Made by a program: the position numbers and the translations under genes. This document shows positions 53,880 to 61,844 of a stretch of DNA of 64,000 nt, one piece after another. The notes beneath the pieces were generated by a model that saw only the letters and a program-made list of their open reading frames with translations, made no database searches and had not been told where the DNA came from. Within the stretch, counting starts at the first letter, position 1. Every line of letters begins with the position of its first letter. The DNA is from an uncultured Alphaproteobacteria bacterium (GTDB lineage Bacteria > Pseudomonadota > Alphaproteobacteria > GCA-2731375). The stretch is from NCBI GenBank assembly GCA_951812805.1, contig CATOSZ010000001.1, positions 1,536,017-1,600,016 of the forward strand, given 5' to 3'.

Positions 53880-53965
53880 GCGCCGATCGCCCCCCGCGGC
53901 GATGGAACGGGAACCTTGATTTCCATGCACCGAGTATCGCTTCTGTCGGCAGCGGGCGAAAGCCG

Positions 53966-54742
53966 CTAGTCGAGAACCTCGATCTGTTCGCGGTGGGTCG
54001 CCTCGATCATCGGGCCGTTCCAGGACTTCAGCCAGCCGCGCACGCGGATCCGCCTCCCGGTGAGGGCCCGGTAGTCGAAGCCGTCCCGGTCCAGCGCCTT
54101 GCGATCGCGGGCGCGGAAGCTGACCGTGAAATCCCGCCGCCAGTCCGCGCCAAAGTTGAGGTACAGCCGTCCGCGTACCACCGCCACCTTCTCGACCCGC
54201 GCCTCGACCAGCTGGAAGGTATCCAGATTGCGCCCGGTCTCCGCCTCGCGACGGATCGCGTAGAAAGGATGATCCCAGATGCCGCGCCGCGCCGCCCGCG
54301 CCGCCCGCTCGATCGCCAACATCTCGGGCACCAGGCGGCGATTGTCGCGGAAGCTGTAGACCCGGGCCATGCCGGCGGCGAGGATCTTCTGCTGGATCCA
54401 GCCGTCCGCCTCGGTGACCAGATGGGCGAGCCAGCGGCCATGACGATCCTGGCGGCGGCCGCCGAAGCGCATCCGCGCCGCGCGGCCGAGCGTCAGGTCC
54501 TCAAGGAACCGCTTCGACGCCCCGGCGAGCGGCCAGGTCGGGAAACCGGGCCGACCGAGGGGCAGCTTCGGGGCCTGGATGCCGACCAGGCGGACCTGCG
54601 CGCCGTCGGCGAGCCGCACGGTATCGCCGTCGACGACCTCGACGATGCGAACCGCGCCCCCGTCCGTGAGGTCCGCCGGCCGCTCCGCCAGGGCTCCGCC
54701 CGAGATGCAGAGGAGCCAGAACAGGCAGGCGACGCGGCGCAT
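53966..54742 (-). CDS. Secreted thermonuclease-like (SNase domain) protein
   Basis: 258 residues. The signal peptide ends ALA-E near residue 19. The OB-fold SNase domain contains VVDGDTVRLADGAQVRLVGIQAPKL, RFGGRRQDRHGRWLAHLVTEADGWIQQKILAAGMARVYSF and AARAARRGIW. Of the catalytic Arg-Glu-Arg set, the first Arg (VRLVGI) and the Arg of RHGRW are present. The central Glu position seems to be occupied by Leu-Gly or Lys, so nuclease activity is uncertain. A C-terminal OB-like segment (VRGRLYLNFG, then RIRVRGWL) is added. It lies upstream of the CHASE2 gene on the same strand with about 85 bases between. Confidence 0.85.
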   Translation of the reverse strand: MRRVACLFWLLCISGGALAERPADLTDGGAVRIVEVVDGDTVRLADGAQVRLVGIQAPKLPLGRPGFPTWPLAGASKRFLEDLTLGRAARMRFGGRRQDRHGRWLAHLVTEADGWIQQKILAAGMARVYSFRDNRRLVPEMLAIERAARAARRGIWDHPFYAIRREAETGRNLDTFQLVEARVEKVAVVRGRLYLNFGADWRRDFTVSFRARDRKALDRDGFDYRALTGRRIRVRGWLKSWNGPMIEATHREQIEVLD

Positions 54743-54747
54743 GGCCT

Positions 54748-55479
54748 TCAGCCTTGGAACAGCGGGTTGGCGGCGCCGAAGGCATCGATCGCCGTGCCGG
54801 TGACGGCACTGGAGCCCGGGCCGACGAGGAAGAGGGCGACGTCGGCGATTTCCGCCGGCGAGATCGCACTGGCCAACGGCGCGCGGCCCCGGCTTCCCAT
54901 CAACTCGCGGTAGCCTTCGGTGTCGACGGCGCCGGGGCAGAGGCAGTTCACCTGAATGCCGTCCCCGACGAGTTCGGCGGCGAGGCTTTCGGTGAGGCTG
55001 ATCAAGGCGGCCTTGCTGGCACGATACGCGCTGCGCCCGCCGGCACCCTTGCGCCCGCCGATGGAGGAAATGTTGATGATGTGCCCGGGGCCGGTGGCGC
55101 GCATCACCGGGATCGCCGCGCGGGCCAGCATGGCGGGCGCCACCAGGTTGATCTCGATGACCGCACGCCAGTCGGCCGGCGCGAAGTCCGCGAGATCGCG
55201 GGCCGGATGGATCACCCCGGCGTTGTTCACCAACAGATCGAGGGCGCCGAAGCGCCGCTCGGTGGCCGCGACCAGGGCGGCGGGCGTCTCCGGCGCCGTC
55301 AGGTCGCCCACGACGGGGTGGACATCGGGCCCGAGCTCCGCCGCCAGCGCGTCGAGCGCGCCCTCGTCACGCCCACTGACGACGACACGGGCGCCCGCGC
55401 CGGCGTAGGCTTGCGCGATGGCGCGACCGATGCCGCGGCTGGCGCCGGTGACGAGAGCGGTACGGCCGGCGAGTGTCAT
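54748..55479 (-). CDS. Short-chain dehydrogenase/reductase (SDR)
   Basis: 243-residue classical SDR. TGASRGIG is at 11-18, NNAG near 88, INISSIGG with the catalytic Ser near 136 and YRASK near 150-154. Arg37 (VSGRDEG) after the second strand favours NADP. It ends 5 bases before the start of the SNase gene, so it leads that transcript. It is FabG-like in pattern but has no fatty-acid context; substrate unknown. Divergent from the LLM gene at 55603. Confidence 0.92.
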   Translation of the reverse strand: MTLAGRTALVTGASRGIGRAIAQAYAGAGARVVVSGRDEGALDALAAELGPDVHPVVGDLTAPETPAALVAATERRFGALDLLVNNAGVIHPARDLADFAPADWRAVIEINLVAPAMLARAAIPVMRATGPGHIINISSIGGRKGAGGRSAYRASKAALISLTESLAAELVGDGIQVNCLCPGAVDTEGYRELMGSRGRAPLASAISPAEIADVALFLVGPGSSAVTGTAIDAFGAANPLFQG

Positions 55480-55602
55480 GGGCGGGTCTCCTCCGCCCCA
55501 CTCTAACGCCGATCGGCATCGTGGGGGAGTTTGGTCCGCGCCGGCCCGGCACGCTATAGAAGGAACGACCTACCGGCTGAACCGACGCGAAGGAACCCGT
55601 CC

Positions 55603-56511
55603 ATGTCCGATGCCATGCCCGCCATCTCGCTTGCCGCCATTCCCGGCCGTCGCCGCGCCATCCTGGAGTTGATCCCCGAGGTCGAACGACGCGGATTCAG
55701 CGGCATCTACGGCCCCTCGATCGGCGATTGCATGGCGCTCTGCCAGGCCGGCGCCCAGGTGACAGAGCGGATCGTCTTCGGCACGGCGATCGCGCCGATC
55801 TATTCGCGCCGCGCCATCGACTACGCCCAGACCGCGGCGCTGATCCACGAGCTTTCCGGCGGACGTTTCCAGTTCGGCGTCGGCGTCAGCCACGCCCCGA
55901 CCCATGCCCGCCTCGGCATCCAGGTCGGCAAGCCGCTCGGCGACATGCGCGCCTTCGTCGAGGAATATCGCGCCGTCGAACGGACCGGGGACAAGCCGCC
56001 GATCATCATCGCCACGCTTCGCAAGCGGATGATCGGCCTCGCCGGCGAGATCGCCGACGGCATGATCTTCGCCAACGGCGCGCGCAGCCACATGGGCACC
56101 TCGCTCGCCGCCCTGCCCGATGGCAAGCGCAACGATCCGGACTTCGTCATCGCCAACATGGTGCCGACCTGCATCTCCGACGACGTGGAGGCGGCGAAGG
56201 CGGTGAACCGGCGGACCCTCACCTCCTACGCGCGGCTGACCAACTACCGAAACTATTGGAAGGAGGCCGGCTACGAGGAGGAGATGGGCGCGGTCGAGGC
56301 GGCGATGGCCGCGGGCGACAACGACGGCGTGACCCGTGCGCTTTCCGACCGCTGGCTGGCGGACACGACGCTGTTCGGGCCCGTCGCCAAGGTCCGCGAG
56401 GGGGTCGAGGCCTGGCGCGAGGCCGGAATCAAGACGCCGATCGTCGTGCCCTCGTCGGCGGCCGGCAACCAGCTCGCCGCCATTCAGGAGGTCTTCGACG
56501 CCTTCTCCTGA
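55603..56511 (+). CDS. LLM-class flavin oxidoreductase
   Basis: 302 residues. ISLAAIPGRRRAILELIPEVERRGFSGIYGPSIGDCMALC is followed by IVFGTAIAPIYSRRAIDYAQTAALIHELSGGRFQFGVGVSHAP and MIGLAGEIADGMIFANGARSHM. This is a divergent LLM subgroup with a Cys-rich start. The ATG at 55603 follows GAAGGAACCCGTCC. Single gene, convergent with spoVR (16 bases between stops). The fourth LLM protein of the window. Substrate unknown. Confidence 0.88.
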   Translation: MSDAMPAISLAAIPGRRRAILELIPEVERRGFSGIYGPSIGDCMALCQAGAQVTERIVFGTAIAPIYSRRAIDYAQTAALIHELSGGRFQFGVGVSHAPTHARLGIQVGKPLGDMRAFVEEYRAVERTGDKPPIIIATLRKRMIGLAGEIADGMIFANGARSHMGTSLAALPDGKRNDPDFVIANMVPTCISDDVEAAKAVNRRTLTSYARLTNYRNYWKEAGYEEEMGAVEAAMAAGDNDGVTRALSDRWLADTTLFGPVAKVREGVEAWREAGIKTPIVVPSSAAGNQLAAIQEVFDAFS

Positions 56512-56527
56512 GGGCGGGTATTCGGCC

Positions 56528-58075
56528 CTATTCGTCGGAAGTCGTCGCTCGGGTCGTGGCACTCTCGCGGGGCGTGGCCTCCGCGCCATCGGTGCTGTCG
56601 AGACGGACGTCATAACCCCACAGCGTCTTCAGATGCGCCAGCACCCGTTCACGATCCTCCGCCGCGAGAGGAATACCGTCCCGCATGGTGTGGCGGAGCT
56701 GTAGCTCCCGGTCGCCGAGCAGATCGACATCGGCGACCTGGATGTCCGGTTCGATGCGCGAGAGATCGTACATCTCCGCCAGCCGCCGGCGGACGTCGCG
56801 GTAGCCGCGCTCGTCGTGGATTGCCTGCACCGTGTAGTGCGGGTCCTCGGCCGCGTCCGACAGGGTGAAGAGCTTGAACTCGCGGATCAGGCGCGGGCTC
56901 AGGAACTGTTGAATGAAGGATTCGTCCCGGTAATTGGCCCAGGCGTCCTTCAATACGCCGCGCCAATCGCCATGGCCGGCGATGTCGGGAAACCAGGTTC
57001 TGTCCTCGTCGTCGGGCGCCTCGCAGATCCGGCGAATGTCCCGCATCATGGCGAAGCCGAGCGCGTAGGGGTTGAGGCCGCCGCCCCGGCCATCGTCGAA
57101 TTCGCCCTGGAAGACGACGTTCGAATGGTTGTGCAGGGCCTCCAGCATCGCCCCCTCGGTCAGCAGGCCGTCGTCGTAGAGGGCGTTCATGATGTAGTGG
57201 TGGACAAAGGTGGCGCAGCCCTCGTTCATCACCTTGGTCTGCTTTTGCGGATAGAAATACTGGGCGATCGTGCGGACGATACGCAGGATCTCGCGCTGCC
57301 AGGTATGCAGGACCGGGCTGTGCTTCTCCAGGAAATAGAGCAGGTTCTCCTGCGGCAGGTCGAGCTGCGCCTTGCGCCGCCGCAGCTCCTCCGCCCGCGC
57401 ATCCGGATCCTCGGCGATGGCGCCCGGTACCGTGCGCCAGAGATCGTTGAAGGTGCGGGCCTCGTAGTCCTCGCGGGCCAGGCGCTTGGCATCGCGCGCC
57501 GCCATCGAGAGGCGGGGCGGGCGGCGATAGCGAAACACGCCCTGGTCCATCAGCGCATGCGCTGCGTCCAGCACCGCCTCGACCTCGACCACGCCGTGGC
57601 GTTCCTCCGCCTCGGCGATGTAGGTGCGGGCGAAATCGAGATATTCGAGGATCGCCTCCGCATCGGTCCATTGCCGGAACAGGTAGTTGTTCTTGAAGAA
57701 GTGATTGTGGCCGAAGGCGGCATGGGCCATCACCAGGGCCTGCAGGGCCATGGTGTTGCCTTCCATGTTGTAGCTGATGCAGGGATTGGAGTTGATGACG
57801 ATCTCGTAGGCGAGGCCGGTCCGCCCCCGGCGGTAGAGTTCCGCTTCCCGCGCGAAATGCTTGCCGAAAGACCAATGCCGGTACATCAGCGGCATGCCGT
57901 GGCTGGCGTAGGCGTCCAGCATCTGTTCGGACGAGATGATCTCGATCTGGTTCGGATAGACGTCGAGGCCGAGATCGTCGAGGGCGACGCGCTGGATCGC
58001 CTCGTAGGTCCGCTCCATCGTCGCGAAGTCCCACTCCGCGCCTTCGAACAGCGGCTTGCGGCGATGGGCGGTCAT
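56528..58075 (-). CDS. spoVR: SpoVR-family protein
   Basis: 515-residue cytoplasmic SpoVR/YcgB-family protein. Hallmarks are FEGAEWDFATMERTYEAIQRVALDDLGLDVYPNQIEIISSEQMLDAYASHGMPLMYRHWSFGK, NSNPCISYNMEGNTMALQALVMAHAAFGHNHFFKNN and MNEGCATFVHHYIMNALYDDGLLTEG, with several conserved His/Glu suggesting a metal site. It is the third gene of the prkA-yeaH-spoVR unit. ATGA overlap with yeaH at 58072-58075. The biochemical activity is unknown; the operon is linked to starvation and stationary-phase responses in other proteobacteria. Confidence 0.95.
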   Translation of the reverse strand: MTAHRRKPLFEGAEWDFATMERTYEAIQRVALDDLGLDVYPNQIEIISSEQMLDAYASHGMPLMYRHWSFGKHFAREAELYRRGRTGLAYEIVINSNPCISYNMEGNTMALQALVMAHAAFGHNHFFKNNYLFRQWTDAEAILEYLDFARTYIAEAEERHGVVEVEAVLDAAHALMDQGVFRYRRPPRLSMAARDAKRLAREDYEARTFNDLWRTVPGAIAEDPDARAEELRRRKAQLDLPQENLLYFLEKHSPVLHTWQREILRIVRTIAQYFYPQKQTKVMNEGCATFVHHYIMNALYDDGLLTEGAMLEALHNHSNVVFQGEFDDGRGGGLNPYALGFAMMRDIRRICEAPDDEDRTWFPDIAGHGDWRGVLKDAWANYRDESFIQQFLSPRLIREFKLFTLSDAAEDPHYTVQAIHDERGYRDVRRRLAEMYDLSRIEPDIQVADVDLLGDRELQLRHTMRDGIPLAAEDRERVLAHLKTLWGYDVRLDSTDGAEATPRESATTRATTSDE

Positions 58076-59409
58076 GACGGCATCCTCCGCAGGGCCGCCT
58101 CGGCCCGTTCGCCGCCGGCGGTGTGAAACAACTCACGGAACACCGGATAGATCTCCGCCGGGCTGGAGACCCGTTTCATCGCGAAGTTGCTCCAGCGCTC
58201 GGCGACGCCGAGATAGTGTCGCCAGAGCTCCGCCCCCTGGCTGGTATCGCGAAAAATCTCCATCTCCCGCGCGTCCAGGATTTCGACATAGGCGAAGTAC
58301 TGGCAGAGCGGCATCAGCGCCTCGTGCAGCAACGCCGCGCAGCGCCCGCTGTCGCCCGTGAAGTTTTCCCCGTCGGAGGCTTGGGCTGCATAGATGTTCC
58401 AGCTCGACGAGGGATATCGGTCGGCGACGATATCGCGCATCTCGCGCAGCACCGTGCTGACCACCGTGCCGCCGCTCTCCCGGCTGTGGAAGAAGGTGTC
58501 TTCGTCGACCTCGCGCGCCTCGTGGGTGTGGCGGATGAAGACCAGGTCGGTGCGCTCATAGCGCCGCGCGAGGAACAGGTGCAGCAGCATGAAGAAGCGT
58601 TTGGCGAGGTCCTTCTCCCGCTCGCCCATGGAACCGGAGACATCCATCAGGCAGAACATCACCGCCTGGGTATTAGGCTCGGGCTTCGCCTCGAAGGTGT
58701 TGAAACGAAGATCGATCGGATCGATGTAGGGCACCCAGCGCCGCCGCCGCTCCAGGAGGTCCAGTTCTGCCAGCAGGGCGGCCAGGGTTTCGTCGTCGTC
58801 CGCCGCTCCGTCCGCCCGGGCCCGCGTGATTTCGGCCTCCAGCGCCGCGATCGTCGACGTCTTCGGGCGGCCGAGCGCCAGGCGCCGACCATAGCTGTTG
58901 CGCATCGTGCGGAGCAGGTTGAGGTTGGTGGGCGTGCCGACCGGGCTTATGCCGGCGCGGCGATACTTGGTCGTCGTCACGTCGCGCAGATCGGTCTTCA
59001 CCAGATCCGGCAACTCCAGATCCTCGAAGAAGAGGTCGAGAAACTCCTCGCGGGTGAGCGCGAACTCGAAGGCATCCTCGCCCTCGCCACCGTCGCTCGC
59101 CTCGCGGCCGCCCTCGCCGGCACCGCCGCCGGGCGGCTTGGGCAGCTGGTCGCCCTTCTCGAATTCCTTGTTGCCGGGAAGCACATAGTCCCGCCGCCCG
59201 CCTTCGCGCGCGCTGCGCAGGCGAGGTTCGCGAACGTCGCGGGTCGGGATGGTGACCACCTCCCCCTTGTCGAGGTCGGTGATGCCGCGCTTCTTAATCG
59301 ATTCGTCGACCACCTCGCGCAGCCGGGCCCGGGCGCGGCGCAGAAAGCGCTGTCGATTGCCGAGGCTCTTGTCCTTGGGGTTTTCGCGTCGGTCGATGAA
59401 GTGGGGCAT
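58072..59409 (-). CDS. yeaH: YeaH/YhbH family protein (DUF444), VWA-like
   Basis: 445 residues. The N-terminus FIDRRENPKDKSLGNRQRFLRRARARLREVVDESIKKRGI is invariant in the family. The central part is Gly/Glu-rich. A von Willebrand A-like domain begins at VMFCLMDVSGSMGEREKDLAKRFFMLLHLFL with MIDAS DVSGS near 255. It is thought to act with the PrkA kinase and SpoVR, probably as a scaffold. It is 54 bases downstream of prkA. Confidence 0.95.
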   Translation of the reverse strand: MPHFIDRRENPKDKSLGNRQRFLRRARARLREVVDESIKKRGITDLDKGEVVTIPTRDVREPRLRSAREGGRRDYVLPGNKEFEKGDQLPKPPGGGAGEGGREASDGGEGEDAFEFALTREEFLDLFFEDLELPDLVKTDLRDVTTTKYRRAGISPVGTPTNLNLLRTMRNSYGRRLALGRPKTSTIAALEAEITRARADGAADDDETLAALLAELDLLERRRRWVPYIDPIDLRFNTFEAKPEPNTQAVMFCLMDVSGSMGEREKDLAKRFFMLLHLFLARRYERTDLVFIRHTHEAREVDEDTFFHSRESGGTVVSTVLREMRDIVADRYPSSSWNIYAAQASDGENFTGDSGRCAALLHEALMPLCQYFAYVEILDAREMEIFRDTSQGAELWRHYLGVAERWSNFAMKRVSSPAEIYPVFRELFHTAGGERAEAALRRMPS

Positions 59410-59463
59410 TGAAGCCTCCTGGTGGCGGATCCGTTCTCCTCTCCCGTCTTCCTCCGCGTCTCC

Positions 59464-61431
59464 CTAGCTCGCCTTGTCGACCCGCATGTACCACTCGACC
59501 AGCCGCCGGACCTGACGTTCGCTATAGCCGCGTCCGCACATGCGCTCGACGAAGCGGGTGTGCTTCTCGTCGGTCTCGCTGTCCTGCTTGGTGCCGAAGC
59601 TGATCACCGGCAGCAGGTCCTCGACCTGGCTGAACATCCGTTTCTCGATGACGTCGCGCAGCTTCTCGTAGGACGTCCAGGACGGGTTGGCGCCGCCGTT
59701 GTTGGCCCGCGCCCGGAGCGCGAACTTCACCACCTCGTTGCGGAAATCCTTCGGGTTGGCGATGCCCGCCGGCTTTTCGATCTTCGAAAGCTCCGCCTCC
59801 AGCACCTCGCGGTCCAGCAGCTGTCCGGTATCGGGATCCTTGAAGTCCTGCTCGTCGATCCAGGCGTCGGCATAGCTGAGATAGCGGTCGAACAGGTTCT
59901 GGCCATACTCGCCATAGCTTTCGAGATAGGCTTTCTGGATCTCGTTGCCGATGAACTCGGCATAGCGCGGCTGCAGCTCCGACTTCAGGAACTCGAGGTA
60001 ACCGGCTTCCGTATCGGGGGCGAACTGCTCGCGGCGCACCGCCTGTTCCAGGACATACATCAGATGCACCGGATCGGCCGCGACCTCCTCGGTGTCGTGG
60101 TTGAAGGTTTCCGACAGCACCTTGAAGGCGAAGCGGGTGGAGATCCCGGTCATGCCCTCGTCGACACCGGCGGTGTCGCGATATTCCTGCATCGACTTGG
60201 CCTTGGGATCGGTGTCCTTCAGGCTTTCGCCGTCGTAGATCCGCATCTTGGCGTAGAGAGTCGAATTCTCATGCGCCTTCAGCCGTGTGAGCACGGAAAA
60301 ACGGGCCAGCATGGTCAGCGTCTCGGCGGCGCAGGAGGCGTCCGCCAGCTCGCTCTGCCGCAGCAGCTTGTCGTAGATGCGGGCCTCCTCGCTCACCCGC
60401 AGGCAATAGGGCACCTTGACCACGCAAATCCGGTCGAGGAAGGCCTCGTTGTTCTTGTTGCCCTTGAACTGCTGCCATTCGCTCTCGTTCGAATGGGCCA
60501 GCACGATGCCCTGGAAGGGAAAGGCGCCGACACTTTCCGTGCCGACATAGTTACTTTCCTGGGTCGCCGTCAGCAGCGGATGGAGGACCTTGATCGGCGC
60601 CTTGAACATCTCGACGAATTCCAACAGGCCCTGGGTGGTCCGGTTCAGCCCGCCCGAATAGCTGTAGGCGTCGGGATCGTTCTGGGAATAGTGTTCCAGC
60701 TTGCGGATATCGACCTTGCCGACGAGGCTTGAGACGTCCTGGTTGTTCTCGTCGCCGGGCTCCGTCTTGGCGACCGCGATCTGGCGCAGCCGCGAGGGCA
60801 GCAGGCGGACGACGGAAAAGCGGGAGATGTCGCCGTCGTAGGCGTCCAGCCGTTTGATCGCCCAGGGCGATAGCAGGCCCGTCAGGCGGTGGCGGGAGAT
60901 GCCGTATTTGTCCTCCAGCAGGTCGCCCATACGTTCCGGCTCGAACAGGCCGAGCGGGCTTTCCAGCAGCGGGCTGATCTCCTCGCCGGCCTTGAGGACA
61001 TAGATCGGCTTCTGCTCCATCAACCGCTTCAAGCGTTCCGCCAGCGACGACTTGCCGCCACCGACCGGCCCCAGCAGATAGAGGATCTGCTTGCGCTCCT
61101 CCAGGCCCTGGGCGGCGAAGCGGAAATAGTTGACGATCCGCTCGATCGTATCCTCCATGCCGAAGAACTCGGCGAAGGCCGGATAGCGTTTGATCGTCCG
61201 GTTGAGGAAGATGCGGGCGAGGCGGGGGTCGGTCGAGGTGTCGATCACCTCCGGCTCGCCGATCGCGGCCAGCATTCGCTCCGCCGCGCTCTCGTAGAAG
61301 CCGGCGTTGTCCCGACAGCCGATGAGATAATCGCGCAGCGAGAGCTCTTCCTGCTCGCGCTTTGAATATTGCTCGGTGAACTGGGCGAAAACGTCGCTTT
61401 CCGGCGAGAGCTCGGTGCGGGGCAGGTTCAT
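59464..61431 (-). CDS. prkA: PrkA-type AAA+ serine kinase
   Basis: 655 residues. The AAA+ domain has Walker A LLGPVGGGKSSLAERLKRL near residue 122 and FRFAAQGLEERKQILYL before it. The C-terminal half has the PrkA kinase-like region (RFVERMCGRGYSERQVRRLVEWYMRV at the end). It is first in the operon with yeaH and spoVR. In E. coli (YeaG) the cluster is involved in nitrogen starvation and acid resistance. A 9-bp stem-loop lies in its leader. AAAGGAG is about 10 bases before the ATG. Confidence 0.95.
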   Translation of the reverse strand: MNLPRTELSPESDVFAQFTEQYSKREQEELSLRDYLIGCRDNAGFYESAAERMLAAIGEPEVIDTSTDPRLARIFLNRTIKRYPAFAEFFGMEDTIERIVNYFRFAAQGLEERKQILYLLGPVGGGKSSLAERLKRLMEQKPIYVLKAGEEISPLLESPLGLFEPERMGDLLEDKYGISRHRLTGLLSPWAIKRLDAYDGDISRFSVVRLLPSRLRQIAVAKTEPGDENNQDVSSLVGKVDIRKLEHYSQNDPDAYSYSGGLNRTTQGLLEFVEMFKAPIKVLHPLLTATQESNYVGTESVGAFPFQGIVLAHSNESEWQQFKGNKNNEAFLDRICVVKVPYCLRVSEEARIYDKLLRQSELADASCAAETLTMLARFSVLTRLKAHENSTLYAKMRIYDGESLKDTDPKAKSMQEYRDTAGVDEGMTGISTRFAFKVLSETFNHDTEEVAADPVHLMYVLEQAVRREQFAPDTEAGYLEFLKSELQPRYAEFIGNEIQKAYLESYGEYGQNLFDRYLSYADAWIDEQDFKDPDTGQLLDREVLEAELSKIEKPAGIANPKDFRNEVVKFALRARANNGGANPSWTSYEKLRDVIEKRMFSQVEDLLPVISFGTKQDSETDEKHTRFVERMCGRGYSERQVRRLVEWYMRVDKAS

Positions 61432-61453
61432 GGCGGGGTCGCTCCTTTCCTAC

Positions 61454-61475
61454 GCGGCGATGCGCACATCGCCGC
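61454..61475 (-). promoter_or_regulatory. Stem-loop in the prkA leader
   Basis: Perfect 9-bp inverted repeat GCGGCGATG / CATCGCCGC with a 4-base loop. It lies immediately upstream of the AAAGGAG Shine-Dalgarno (61449-61443) and 23 bases from the prkA ATG. Such a hairpin could modulate translation or be an operator. No poly-U follows, so it is not a classical terminator. Confidence 0.45.
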
Positions 61476-61844
61476 CGTGAAACTTGCGTAGACGCCCTCC
61501 CGCACGAGACCCCACATGGCGGTCGATCGGCCCCGGGTGCCTCCAGACACCGGTCATACGGGCCGTACCGCTCTTTCGTTTACGCCATCGTCACTCCATC
61601 CAGCATCCCAAACAACAGGGTCTTGTGCCGTTACACAATACTCACCCAGTTTGGTTAACAACGATCTAAGAAATCCAAACCGGATTAAAAGACAGCCTTC
61701 ACGTCCCTTTGAGAAATGAGGCAAAACAATGCCGAACAAACTGATATCCGACAGAAATAATTTGCACGCCAACGACATCACGACGACAACCGTCGCGAAT
61801 CACACACTACAATATTTCGTATGGGCAGGCGAGAAGTTTGCTAG
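61476..61844. other. Gene-free, AT-richer stretch between prkA and IS1182
   Basis: About 370 bases with no coding frame I can support. It becomes AT-rich after 61600 and ends in the CTAG target of the IS. It should contain the prkA promoter on the minus strand. I could not identify a convincing -35/-10 or sigma-54 -24/-12 element. Confidence 0.5.

Noticed and set aside
61484..61781. Short open frames between prkA and IS1182
   Set aside because: Three overlapping frames of 60-75 codons with no ribosome-binding site, no conserved pattern and low hydrophobic order.
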